A DNA stretch of 20,804 nucleotides from JAWVZU01 sp033722075 (GCA_033722075.1 JAWVZU010000034.1:1-20804); one strand, 5' to 3'; shown: positions 7,990 through 15,611, counted from the first letter of the stretch. The notes: generated by a model from the letters alone, not told the origin. Made by a program: numbers and translations.

Positions 7990-9435
7990 TCACCCCACCG
8001 CGCCCTCGAGGCTGACCTCGAGCAGCTTCTTGGCTTCCACCGCAAACTCCATCGGCAGCTCCCGGAAGACCTCCTTGCAGAAGCCGTCGATGATCATCGA
8101 CACGGCATCTTCCTCGCCGATCCCGCGCTGCAGGCAATAGAACAGCTGGTCTTCGCTGATCTTGGACGTGCTCGCCTCGTGTTCGACCTTCGCGCCCGGA
8201 TTCTTGACCTCGATGTACGGAAAGGTGTGAGCGCCGCACTCTTTGCCGATGAGCAGCGAATCACACTGCGTGAAATTGCGCGCGTCGTCGGCGTTCTTGT
8301 GCACCTGCACCAGGCCCCGGTAGGTGTTCTGTCCGTGACCGGCGGAAATGCCCTTGGAAATGATGTGACTGCGGGTATTGCGGCCCAGGTGAACCATCTT
8401 GGTGCCGGTGTCCGCCTGCTGGTAGTTGTGGGTCAGCGCAACGGAGTAGAACTCTCCGGAGGACCCGTCGCCGCGCAGCACGCAGCTGGGATATTTCCAG
8501 GTGATCGCTGAACCCGTTTCGACCTGGGTCCAGGAAATCTTGGAATTGCGTCCCCGGCAATCCCCGCGCTTGGTCACGAAATTGTAGATGCCGCCGCGCC
8601 CCTGCTCGTCGCCGGGATACCAGTTCTGCACGGTCGAATACTTGATCTGCGCATCGTCCAGCGCGACCAGCTCGACCACCGCGGCGTGCAACTGGTTCTC
8701 GTCCCGCATGGGTGCCGTGCAGCCTTCCAGGTAGCTGACATAGCTGCCCTCCTCCGCGATGATCAGGGTCCGTTCGAACTGACCCGTGTTCAGCGCGTTG
8801 ATCCGGAAATAGGTAGACAATTCCATGGGGCAACGCGTGCCCCGCGGGATATATACGAACGATCCGTCCGAGAACACCGCCGAATTCAGCGCCGCAAAAT
8901 AGTTGTCCATGTTCGGCACCACCGATCCCAGGTACTCGCGCACCAGCTCCGGGTGGTCCTGCACGGCTTCCGAGAACGAGCAGAAGATGACGCCTGCTTT
9001 GGCGAGCTCCTCCTTGAAGGTGGTCGTAACCGATACGGAATCGAAGACCGCATCGACCGCCACGCCCGCCAGCTTGGCTCGCTCGTGGAGCGGCACGCCA
9101 AGCTTGTCGTAGGTCTCGATCAGCTTCGGGTCCACCTCGTCCCAACTCTCGTAGCGCGGCTTCTTGCGCGGCGCCGAGTAGTAGCTGATGGCCTGGTAGT
9201 CGATCGGCTCGAGATTCAGCTTGGCCCAGTCCGGCGCGGTCATCTTGCACCAGTTGGCGTAGGCGTCGAGTCGCCACTCGAGCAGCCAGTCGGGCTCGTT
9301 CTTCTTGGCCGAAATCAGACGGATTACGTCCTCATTGAGGCCGGGCGGAACCGTATCCGATTCAATTTCCGTGGCCCAGCCGTGAGGGTATTTCCGTTCG
9401 ACCAGGCTTTCGACTTGCGGGTTGCTTGAGGGCAT
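7990..9435 (-). CDS. sufB: Fe-S cluster assembly scaffold SufB
   Basis: SufB is the main scaffold subunit, on which sulfur and iron are assembled before transfer to target proteins. The protein has 481 residues, as usual. Conserved stretches include YSAPRKKPRYESWDEVDP, VDAVFDSVSVTTTFKEELA, GSFVYIPRGTRCPMELSTYF, GRNTRSHIISKGISAGHGQN, FTQCDSLLIGKECGAHTFPY and EASTSKISEDQLFYCLQRG. The cysteine of QCDSLLIG corresponds to the conserved cluster-binding cysteine of the E. coli protein (Cys405). A good ribosome site (AGGAG) precedes the ATG. The gene follows the IscR-like regulator by 7 bases. Confidence 0.97.
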   Translation of the reverse strand: MPSSNPQVESLVERKYPHGWATEIESDTVPPGLNEDVIRLISAKKNEPDWLLEWRLDAYANWCKMTAPDWAKLNLEPIDYQAISYYSAPRKKPRYESWDEVDPKLIETYDKLGVPLHERAKLAGVAVDAVFDSVSVTTTFKEELAKAGVIFCSFSEAVQDHPELVREYLGSVVPNMDNYFAALNSAVFSDGSFVYIPRGTRCPMELSTYFRINALNTGQFERTLIIAEEGSYVSYLEGCTAPMRDENQLHAAVVELVALDDAQIKYSTVQNWYPGDEQGRGGIYNFVTKRGDCRGRNSKISWTQVETGSAITWKYPSCVLRGDGSSGEFYSVALTHNYQQADTGTKMVHLGRNTRSHIISKGISAGHGQNTYRGLVQVHKNADDARNFTQCDSLLIGKECGAHTFPYIEVKNPGAKVEHEASTSKISEDQLFYCLQRGIGEEDAVSMIIDGFCKEVFRELPMEFAVEAKKLLEVSLEGAVG

Positions 9436-9442
9436 GGCTCTC

Positions 9443-9898
9443 CTACAGTTTTCCCCGGGTCACGACCCGGATGTTGCGGACGCCGACCGGGGGGACCATC
9501 GGTCGCGTCATATCCTCCAAGGTGACGTCAGCCAGCGCGTTTTCAACGGCCAGGCTGATCCTCTGCCAGTTCTTCTGGACCTGACAGTACGCTTCCTGGG
9601 CACACAGCCCGGGAGTCACCGAGCATTCGGTCATTCCGATCGGCCCCTCCATGGCGCCGATCACGTCGGCCACCGAGAGATCCCGTGGCGCGACCGCCGG
9701 CCGATAGCCGCCATTGACGCCACGATAGGACCGAATTAGTCCTGATTTGGTCAAAATCTTGAGGATCTTGGCCACGGTCGTCTGCTCCAGATGGGCGCGT
9801 CCGGCCAGTTCCGAGGCCGACAGCACCTGTTCCGGATCTTCGGCCATCACCGACAGCAGCATGATGGCGTAATCGGTCAGTTTGCTGAGTCTGAGCAT
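9443..9898 (-). CDS. Rrf2/IscR-family regulator of the SUF operon
   Basis: This is a 151-residue winged-helix regulator with the family start MLRLSKLTDYAIMLL. The recognition helix region is SASELAGRAHLEQTTVAKIL (27-46), followed by the wing GVNGGYRPAVAP (60-71). Three cysteines, C92, C99 and C105, in ECSVTPGLCAQEAYC match the [2Fe-2S] ligands of IscR with one extra residue between the first two, so the protein probably senses cluster status. It matches the gammaproteobacterial SUF-system regulator type. As first gene of the operon, 7 bases before sufB, it very likely represses its own promoter when loaded with a cluster (inference). An extended -10 element and a palindrome lie directly upstream. 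Confidence 0.93.
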   Translation of the reverse strand: MLRLSKLTDYAIMLLSVMAEDPEQVLSASELAGRAHLEQTTVAKILKILTKSGLIRSYRGVNGGYRPAVAPRDLSVADVIGAMEGPIGMTECSVTPGLCAQEAYCQVQKNWQRISLAVENALADVTLEDMTRPMVPPVGVRNIRVVTRGKL

Positions 9899-9904
9899 AC
9901 AATC

Positions 9905-9913
9905 ATGATAACA
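9905..9913 (-). promoter_or_regulatory. Extended -10 promoter of the SUF operon
   Basis: On the minus strand TGTTATCAT matches TGnTATAAT with one mismatch in the hexamer. Counting seven bases from its last T puts transcription start at about 9898, the first base of the regulator's ATG. If correct, the regulator mRNA is leaderless or nearly so; no Shine-Dalgarno sequence fits between the element and the ATG. Confidence 0.5.
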
Positions 9914-9916
9914 CGC

Positions 9917-9942
9917 CCGGGTTCGGCGCCATGCCGACCCGG
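9917..9942. promoter_or_regulatory. Inverted repeat upstream of the SUF promoter (operator candidate)
   Basis: CCGGGTTCGG, a 7-base spacer, then CCGACCCGG forms a 9-pair inverted repeat with one unpaired base. It covers about -20 to -45 of the predicted start, where a repressor would block the -35 region. It lies between the cytochrome c stop and the regulator. It could instead be a hairpin ending the cytochrome transcript, but no T-run follows on the minus strand. It does not resemble the AT-rich E. coli IscR type 1 site. Confidence 0.4.
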
Positions 9943-9960
9943 ACGCGGGATTTCTTGATC

Positions 9961-10305
9961 CTAATCGCCTTCGCCGAGGGTCAGGATGTACGCGGTCACA
10001 TCCTCGATCGCCTGATCGTCGGGCAGCGTCATGGCCATCGGCCGCATCTGCGCCCCGTAGATGTCCTCGGGGTTGCTGCCACGGATGCCTTCCTTGAAGT
10101 TCTTGAGCTGGCGGATGATGTACCAGTCCTGCAGCCCGGTCAGCGCCGGGGCATTCAGCTGTTCATTCCCCTCGGCTTTGGCACCATGACAAGCCTGGCA
10201 GGTCGTGTACAGAACCTTGCCCTTGGCGGGATCGCCCTCGGCGTGGGCTGCAGCGCCAGCCATGAGCAAAACCGTTCCGATTACCCCAATGATGATCTTC
10301 GGCAT
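9961..10305 (-). CDS. Small exported monohaem c-type cytochrome
   Basis: This 114-residue cytochrome c has a Sec signal peptide (residues 1-22, likely cut after AHA), one haem site CQACH (36-40) and a candidate Met ligand in AQMRPMAMTL (86-93). It resembles class I single-domain periplasmic cytochromes of the c4/c5 kind, which shuttle electrons between membrane complexes. I chose the ATG at 10305 because it is preceded by a strong AGGAGA ribosome site and begins the signal peptide. It is divergent from the alternative complex III genes across a 338-base regulatory region, so it may be an electron partner (inference). It lies 62 bases upstream of the SUF regulator on the same strand. Confidence 0.92.
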   Translation of the reverse strand: MPKIIIGVIGTVLLMAGAAAHAEGDPAKGKVLYTTCQACHGAKAEGNEQLNAPALTGLQDWYIIRQLKNFKEGIRGSNPEDIYGAQMRPMAMTLPDDQAIEDVTAYILTLGEGD

Positions 10306-10333
10306 CGACCGTTCTCCTGTCTTCGGACCGCTA

Positions 10334-10363
10334 CTTATAACCCGAATCGCCCTTCCTCTCCAA
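10334..10363 (-). promoter_or_regulatory. Candidate sigma-70 promoter of the monohaem cytochrome gene
   Basis: On the minus strand TTGGAG (10363-10358) and TATAAG (10339-10334) are spaced by 18 bases. The -10 matches the consensus at five of six positions; the -35 is weak. Transcription would start near 10327, leaving a leader of about 22 bases that contains the AGGAGA ribosome site. Confidence 0.35.
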
Positions 10364-10437
10364 TGCTTCTTGGGCGGCAATTTACGCTGGATTCACAATA
10401 ATTTGCGCTGCTCGTCACGGTTCATTTATGCTTCCGT

Positions 10438-10460
10438 CAGGTCCCGTTGACAGGGACCTG
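10438..10460. promoter_or_regulatory. Perfect 8-bp inverted repeat (operator candidate)
   Basis: CAGGTCCC and GGGACCTG face each other across GTTGACA. The spacer contains a perfect -35 hexamer (TTGACA, 10447-10452), but no fitting -10 lies 16-18 bases downstream. No T-run follows on either strand, so a binding site for a dimeric regulator is more likely than a terminator. Confidence 0.4.
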
Positions 10461-10550
10461 CCAAAACGAGGGGATGGGCGGGGTTTCTCGCCGCTTTTTA
10501 CCTTCCGGTCGGGCAGGCAATCGGCCGCGAACCGGTCGACGTCACATCAC

Positions 10551-10578
10551 TTGTCCATGCGGGACAGGGGCCTATCAA
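10551..10578 (+). promoter_or_regulatory. Candidate promoter of the alternative complex III operon
   Basis: TTGTCC and TATCAA are spaced by 16 bases, each matching consensus at four of six positions. The -35 overlaps the small inverted repeat TGTCC-N5-GGACA (10552-10566), suggesting a regulated promoter. The leader to actA would be roughly 60 bases. The assignment is tentative. Confidence 0.28.
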
Positions 10579-10582
10579 TACC

Positions 10583-10602
10583 GGCGGGACACGCGTCCTG
10601 CC
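10583..10602 (+). repeat. Inverted repeat in the predicted actA leader
   Basis: GGCGGGAC and GTCCTGCC face each other across ACGC, giving an 8-pair stem with one G-U pair in RNA. It shares the GGGAC/GTCC arms of the upstream repeats. It could be a binding site or an RNA hairpin in the leader; the T-run that follows is too far away for a typical terminator. Confidence 0.35.
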
Positions 10603-10643
10603 AGGGGGGATTTTACTGTTGATGGGGCTCGGCAGCTTGGACC

Positions 10644-11183
10644 ATGACGATATCGATTCGCTCTGCGCTCGAACCCGCTAAACGCGCACTCCAGTTCATC
10701 GGTGCTCTGCTGTTGGGCGCCATACTCGGTTTCTACGGTCACGGCTGGCTGTTCCCGGACACGACGCCGGTTCAACCGATCGAGTTCAGCCACAAGGTCC
10801 ATGCCGGCGACAACCAGATTCCGTGCCAGTACTGCCACATTTATGCCCGTCGCTCGACCTCGGCCGGCGTGCCCAGCGTCAACAAGTGCATCAACTGTCA
10901 CAAGTCGATGGAAACCACTTCGGCGGAACTGGACAAGCTGTTCGCCTATTGGCGGGAGCGGGAGCCGATCCCCTGGATCAAGGTGCATGACCTCCCGGAT
11001 TTCGTCTACTTCCCGCACAAGCGCCACGTCGCGGCCGAAGTCGACTGTGCCGAATGTCACGGAGACGTTGCCGGGATGGCCCGGGTGAGCCGGGTCGCCC
11101 CGCTGCAGATGGGCTGGTGCCGCGACTGTCACAAGAAAAACCACGTCAACAACGGGCAGCAGTGCTCGACCTGTCACAAATAG
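10644..11183 (+). CDS. actA: Alternative complex III subunit ActA, pentahaem cytochrome c
   Basis: ActA is the multihaem subunit of alternative complex III, a membrane quinol oxidase unrelated to the bc1 complex; it carries electrons on the periplasmic side. The 179-residue protein has one N-terminal membrane anchor (about 17-37) and five CXXCH sites: CQYCH (61), CINCH (82), CAECH (135), CRDCH (159) and CSTCH (174). Five haems is the number known for ActA. Additional histidines (H50, H53, H125, H128, H167) are candidates for distal ligands. It is the first gene of the cluster, 12 bases before actB1. The ribosome site is weak. Confidence 0.95.
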   Translation: MTISIRSALEPAKRALQFIGALLLGAILGFYGHGWLFPDTTPVQPIEFSHKVHAGDNQIPCQYCHIYARRSTSAGVPSVNKCINCHKSMETTSAELDKLFAYWREREPIPWIKVHDLPDFVYFPHKRHVAAEVDCAECHGDVAGMARVSRVAPLQMGWCRDCHKKNHVNNGQQCSTCHK

Positions 11184-11195
11184 GCTGAAGAGGGC

Positions 11196-13439
11196 ATGTC
11201 AGAAGATTCCATCAACCGGGTTAAGAGGCGCGATTTCCTGAAGCTGGTGGGCGCCGGCAGCGTGGGAGTGGGTGCCGGCGCGGTCGTGTCCCAGGTGAGC
11301 CGCAACCCGACCGAATTGCTGATTCCCTACCCGGTGCCGCCGGAAGAGTACATGCCGGGCGTCGACACCTGGTACAACACCCTGTGCCAGGGTTGCTCGG
11401 CTCGCTGCGGTGTGAGCGTTCGCGTCCGGGAAGGGCGAGTGAAGAAGATCGAAGGCAACCCGAGCCACCCGGTCAGCCGCGGCGGACTGTGTGCCCGGGG
11501 CCAGGCGGGGGTGCATACGCTCTACCATCCGGACCGGCTGACGGGCCCGATGAAGCGTCTGGACGGAAAGCTGACCCAGGTCTCCTGGGACCTGGTCCTG
11601 TCCCACCTCGCCCACGAGTTTCGCCAGGTCCTTGCCACCGAGCGCGGCCCCGGCGTGGCCATCGTCACCGGCAGCGCCCGGGGCCACCTCCACCAGCTCA
11701 TGCAGGAATTTCTCCGAACCCTCGGATCGTCGCGGCTCATCACCTACCGGATCGACGCGCAGCACAATCTGCACGCCGCCAACCTGCGCAGTTTCGGGGC
11801 CCGGGCGACGCCCTATTACGACATTGCAAACACACCGTATCTCCTTTCCTTCGGTGCCGATTTTCTGACCGGCTGGCTGTCGCCGGTCCACTACTCGCAG
11901 GCCTTTGGCGACATGCGCCAGGGGGACGGGCCGCGCGGTTACTTCGTGCAGGTCGAACCGCGCATGTCGCTGGCTGCGGCCAACGCGGATCGCTGGCTGG
12001 CCACGCGACCCGGCAGTGAAGCCTGGCTGGCCCTGGCAATCTGCCACCAGCTCCTCGAGGACGGCGTTTACGACGGCCCCGATCGCAACCAGTGGGTCGA
12101 GCGCGTCGCCGACTATTCGCCGGCGCGGGCCGTGGAACCGACCGGCCTGGGCGCGGACCAGATCGTCCAGCTGGCGCATGATTTCGCGGCGGGGCCGGGG
12201 CTGGCGATCATCGGCGGGGGCGCACTCCATGGAACGAACGGCTTGCTGGCGGCGACCGCAGTCAACCTGATGAACTACCTGGTCGGCAGTTTCGACCGTC
12301 CCGGCGGGGTGCTGGCCAACTCGCCCCCCCTGTTCGGGCCCGAGGCGGCCTATTCCGAGTCACCCTACGCAGGGCTCCGGGAAATCGTGGAGGCGGCTCG
12401 CCAGGGGCGCCTCGAAGCAGTCATCCTGCACGACGTGAACCCCCTCTACTCGGCACCGCCGGAGCTGGGACTCAGGGAAGCTTTGGAGTCGGTCCCGCTG
12501 GTGATCTCCATGTCCGAACTGCTCGACGAGTCCAGCGAGGTCGCCCGATTCGTCCTGCCGCTGGACAGCTACCTCGAAGCCTGGGGCGATGACTCACCCG
12601 AATCCGGCGTCGGCTTTCCGACCGCATCCCTGGCCCAGCCGGTGGCCCGCAGGATCCACAATACGAAATCGGCCGGGGACTTCCTGATCGAACTGGCACA
12701 CAGGCTCGGAGACGATATCGAAGAAGCGCTGCCGTGGCGCGACTTCCAGGATTTTCTGAAGGCACGCTGGGACGAGATCTACCGCACCCGCGCCGGGAGC
12801 CTGGAGGGATTCGACGCTTTCTGGACCGCCACGCTGCAGGCCGGAGTATGGGGCGAACGGTCGGCAGCGTTGGGCGCACCGAACACGGTCATGATCCCGG
12901 CCGCCCTGGACGACCTCGGTCATCCGGACCCGCAATTCAGCGGCCGGAGAGCCGAGTATCCCTACACGCTGCATCCCTATCTCAGCCCGGTGTTCCACGA
13001 CGGTCGCTGGGCCCACCTGCCGTGGCTGCAGGAACTGCCGGATCCGATCAGCGGCGTGGTCTACACGAACTGGATTGAAATTCATCCCCAGACCGCAGAA
13101 CTGCTGGGTGTCCGCACCCGGGACGTGGTGGAGATTTCCTCCCCGGCCGGATCGATCAAGTTGCCGGTGCTGGTCTACCCCGCAATCCACCCTGACGTGG
13201 TGGCCATTCCCATGGGACAGGGACATCACCGCTACGGTCGCTACGCTTCGGGACGCGGCGCCAATCCGATCGAGATCATTGCCTCGCGGATCGACGAAGA
13301 CAGCGGCGACCTGGCCTGGGCCGCCACGCGCGTCCAGCTCAAGCCGACCGGCGAACGGATCGACTTCGTGACCACCAGCGGGAATCCGCGCCCGCTGGGA
13401 CGACAGATATTAGGGCCCGCGGACGGAGGACACGGTTGA
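11196..13439 (+). CDS. actB1: Alternative complex III ActB1, molybdopterin-oxidoreductase-like subunit
   Basis: In well-studied ACIII, ActB is one large protein; here its N-terminal part is a separate 747-residue gene product. A twin-arginine signal is clear (KRRDFLKLVG, 10-19), so it is exported folded. A four-cysteine motif follows, C64-x2-C67-x3-C71-x27-C99, the spacing that binds a [4Fe-4S] cluster in molybdenum bis-pterin enzymes. The rest follows the fold of that family (GGLCARGQAG, FGADFLTGW, FDRPGGV, EIHPQTAELLG). I could not recognise a cysteine, serine or aspartate molybdenum ligand segment, so cofactor content is open. The stop overlaps the ActB2 ATG by one base (TGATG), indicating coupled translation. 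Confidence 0.92.
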   Translation: MSEDSINRVKRRDFLKLVGAGSVGVGAGAVVSQVSRNPTELLIPYPVPPEEYMPGVDTWYNTLCQGCSARCGVSVRVREGRVKKIEGNPSHPVSRGGLCARGQAGVHTLYHPDRLTGPMKRLDGKLTQVSWDLVLSHLAHEFRQVLATERGPGVAIVTGSARGHLHQLMQEFLRTLGSSRLITYRIDAQHNLHAANLRSFGARATPYYDIANTPYLLSFGADFLTGWLSPVHYSQAFGDMRQGDGPRGYFVQVEPRMSLAAANADRWLATRPGSEAWLALAICHQLLEDGVYDGPDRNQWVERVADYSPARAVEPTGLGADQIVQLAHDFAAGPGLAIIGGGALHGTNGLLAATAVNLMNYLVGSFDRPGGVLANSPPLFGPEAAYSESPYAGLREIVEAARQGRLEAVILHDVNPLYSAPPELGLREALESVPLVISMSELLDESSEVARFVLPLDSYLEAWGDDSPESGVGFPTASLAQPVARRIHNTKSAGDFLIELAHRLGDDIEEALPWRDFQDFLKARWDEIYRTRAGSLEGFDAFWTATLQAGVWGERSAALGAPNTVMIPAALDDLGHPDPQFSGRRAEYPYTLHPYLSPVFHDGRWAHLPWLQELPDPISGVVYTNWIEIHPQTAELLGVRTRDVVEISSPAGSIKLPVLVYPAIHPDVVAIPMGQGHHRYGRYASGRGANPIEIIASRIDEDSGDLAWAATRVQLKPTGERIDFVTTSGNPRPLGRQILGPADGGHG

Positions 13440-14218
13440 TGGAAAATCCGCACAAAAGCCTCAAGGCCAAATGGGAAGAAAACCGTCGCCCCGGCTATTA
13501 CCAGGAGTATGAAAACCACTGGGGCATGGTGATCGACCTGGACCGGTGCACCGGTTGCGGTGCCTGCGTCACGGCCTGCCAGGCCGAGAACAATCTGCCG
13601 ATCGTCGGAGAGGAGAACTTCCGCGAGGGCCGTGAAATGAAGTGGCTCCGCATCGAGCGCTACTGGGAAGGCGAGTATCCGGACGTGAAACTGCGTTTCA
13701 TTCCGATGTTGTGCCAGCACTGCGACCAGGCACCCTGCGAGACCGTCTGTCCGGTCTACGCCACCTACCACAACCAGGATGGTCTCAACATCCAGACCTA
13801 CAACCGGTGCATCGGCACCCGGTCCTGTGCGGTGTATTGCCCCTACGAGGTCCGCTACTTCAACTGGGAAACCCACGTCTGGGACGAGCCCCTCGAGCAG
13901 CAGCTCAACCCGGACGTGACGGTCCGGGAAAAAGGGGTCATGGAAAAATGCACCTTCTGCGTCCAGCGCATCCGCAAGGTCAAGGACCGCGCCCGGGACG
14001 AGGACAACCGCCCGCTCCTGGATGGTGAGGTACAGCCGGCCTGCGTGCAGAGCTGCCCGACGGAGGCACTCACCTTCGGGGACTTCAACGACCCGGAAAG
14101 CGCCGTTTCGAAGAAGAAGCACAACGACCGGGCCTACAAGGTGCTGGAAGACCTGAACACCTCGCCCTCGATCGTCTACCTGTCCCGCGTCGAGCCGGAG
14201 GACGAGAGCCATGGCTGA
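13439..14218 (+). CDS. actB2: Alternative complex III ActB2, ferredoxin-like four-cluster subunit
   Basis: This 259-residue protein is the C-terminal half of ActB as a separate gene. It has four cysteine groups: C37/40/43/47, C92/95/100/104, C124/130/134 and C171/174/202/206. In the third group the second cysteine of the usual C-x2-C-x2-C-x3-C is threonine 127, which predicts a [3Fe-4S] cluster. The total, three [4Fe-4S] and one [3Fe-4S], is what is known for ACIII ActB. There is no signal peptide, so it must be exported with ActB1. I chose ATG 13439 over the adjacent TTG 13436 because GGAGGA lies 8 bases upstream. It overlaps actC by 8 bases. Confidence 0.94.
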   Translation: MENPHKSLKAKWEENRRPGYYQEYENHWGMVIDLDRCTGCGACVTACQAENNLPIVGEENFREGREMKWLRIERYWEGEYPDVKLRFIPMLCQHCDQAPCETVCPVYATYHNQDGLNIQTYNRCIGTRSCAVYCPYEVRYFNWETHVWDEPLEQQLNPDVTVREKGVMEKCTFCVQRIRKVKDRARDEDNRPLLDGEVQPACVQSCPTEALTFGDFNDPESAVSKKKHNDRAYKVLEDLNTSPSIVYLSRVEPEDESHG

Positions 14219-15611
14219 AGCCGGCAAATCCCTGGCCTACCACGCGCGCCACGAGAAAAGCTGGGTTACCGCGACGGCCGAACAGGACAATCCGCCGACC
14301 TTCGCCGAGGTCAACGAGGACGTGGTGCGCTCGATCGTCGAAACAGGCCCCGGGTACTGGTGGATCCTGGGCGTTACCGTGGTCCTCACCTTCCTGTGCT
14401 TCTTCGTTCCTTGGTTCTACCAGCTGGAGGTCGGGCTGCAGGCATCGGGCATGAATCACCCCGTGGTCTGGGGAACCTATCTCGCCAATTTCATTTTCTT
14501 CATCGGCCTGAGCCACTCGGGCACGCTGCTATCAGCGGTCCTGCACATCACCAATTCCAGCTGGCGCAAGGCGATCTACCGCAGTGCCGAGGCGATGACG
14601 CTGTTCTCGCTGATGACCGCGGCGATGTTCGTCATGGTTCACGTCGGGCGGGTCTGGTTCGTCCATTGGTCCACGCCCTACCCCAACCAGATGGGGCTGT
14701 GGCCGAATTTCCGCTCGCCGCTCATGTTCGACGTGATGGCGATCACCACCTACCTGACCGCCAGCTGGGTGTTCATCTACATGGGCTCGATCCCGGATTT
14801 CGCAGCCGTGCGGGACCGCACGAGCGGCTGGCGCAAGAAGTTCTTCACGATCTGGGCCATGGGCTGGCGGGGCACCCACCGCGAGTGGCACCACCTGAGT
14901 CAGGCCTACACCTTTTTCGCCGTTTTCGTGATTCCGCTGGCGGTTTCGGTCCACTCCATCGTGTCCTGGGACTTCGCCATGTCGATCGTCCCCGGTCTCC
15001 ACCAGACCATTTTCGCGCCCTACTTCGTGTGTGGTGCGATCTACTCCGGCACGGCGGGAATCGTGACCCTCATGTGGGTCCTGCGCCGGGCCTTCAAGAA
15101 CTTCGACCGCTACATCCTGCCGATTCATTTCGACAACCTGGGCAAGCTTCTGCTGGTGCTCTCGCTCATCTGGACCTACATCAACATCTGCGAGATCTTC
15201 ACCGGCTGGTACAGCGGGTCGTCCGGCGAAATGGAAATGCTCAAGTTCCGCATGTTCGGCTTCTATGCGCCGCTCTACTGGGAGATGATCGCCTTCTGCG
15301 CCTTCCTGCCGTTGCTGCTGATCTCGAAGAAGATTCGGCGCAACCTCACGGCCATGCTGTGGATCTCCATCGCGATCAACATCGGCATGCTGACCGAGCG
15401 CTTCATCATCGTGGCCACCAGCCTGCCGCGGCAATACCTGCCCGACGCCTGGGGCTTCTACTTCCCGAGCACGGTCGAGTTCCTGATCACGTTCGGTTCC
15501 TTCGGGATCTTCCTGACCTTGTTCCTCCTGTTCGTCAAGTTCGTGCCGTCGATCTCGATCTACGAGGTCAAGGAAACCTTGCCCGAACCCCGGCCGAAGG
15601 GAGAAAACTGA
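14211..15611 (+). CDS. actC: Alternative complex III ActC, NrfD/PsrC-like membrane subunit
   Basis: ActC is the quinol-binding integral membrane subunit of alternative complex III. The 466-residue protein has about ten hydrophobic segments, for example 49-69, 86-110, 128-150 and 170-191, with more across 215-455. The family look is clear in MFVMVHVGRVWF (139-150), with H144, and SPLMFDVMAITTYL (169-182), with D174; these are candidate quinol or proton-path residues in NrfD-type proteins (inference). GGAGGA lies 8 bases before the ATG. The gene overlaps actB2 by 8 bases and actD by one base, so the cluster is tightly coupled. Confidence 0.95.
   Translation: MAEAGKSLAYHARHEKSWVTATAEQDNPPTFAEVNEDVVRSIVETGPGYWWILGVTVVLTFLCFFVPWFYQLEVGLQASGMNHPVVWGTYLANFIFFIGLSHSGTLLSAVLHITNSSWRKAIYRSAEAMTLFSLMTAAMFVMVHVGRVWFVHWSTPYPNQMGLWPNFRSPLMFDVMAITTYLTASWVFIYMGSIPDFAAVRDRTSGWRKKFFTIWAMGWRGTHREWHHLSQAYTFFAVFVIPLAVSVHSIVSWDFAMSIVPGLHQTIFAPYFVCGAIYSGTAGIVTLMWVLRRAFKNFDRYILPIHFDNLGKLLLVLSLIWTYINICEIFTGWYSGSSGEMEMLKFRMFGFYAPLYWEMIAFCAFLPLLLISKKIRRNLTAMLWISIAINIGMLTERFIIVATSLPRQYLPDAWGFYFPSTVEFLITFGSFGIFLTLFLLFVKFVPSISIYEVKETLPEPRPKGEN

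Larger units (their letters stand above)
10306..10643. other. Divergent intergenic region between cytochrome c and actA
   Basis: No gene is present. The region holds a candidate promoter for each direction and three inverted repeats with GTCC/GGAC arms at 10438-10460, 10552-10566 and 10583-10602. The part near the cytochrome gene (about 10330-10440) is AT-richer than coding sequence. The 5' leader expected for actA carries the third repeat. Confidence 0.6.

Noticed and set aside
10447..10475. Perfect TTGACA as a -35 for actA
   Set aside because: No acceptable -10 hexamer lies 16-18 bases downstream; it is more likely incidental within the palindrome spacer.
11199..12230. 343-codon minus-strand frame opposite actB1
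   Set aside because: Antisense to a clear Tat-exported ActB1 protein; no motif or ribosome site of note.
14360..15610. Plus-strand frame running through actC into actD
   Set aside because: Upstream of 15611 it is an out-of-frame shadow of actC; only the ActD part has family similarity and its own start and ribosome site.
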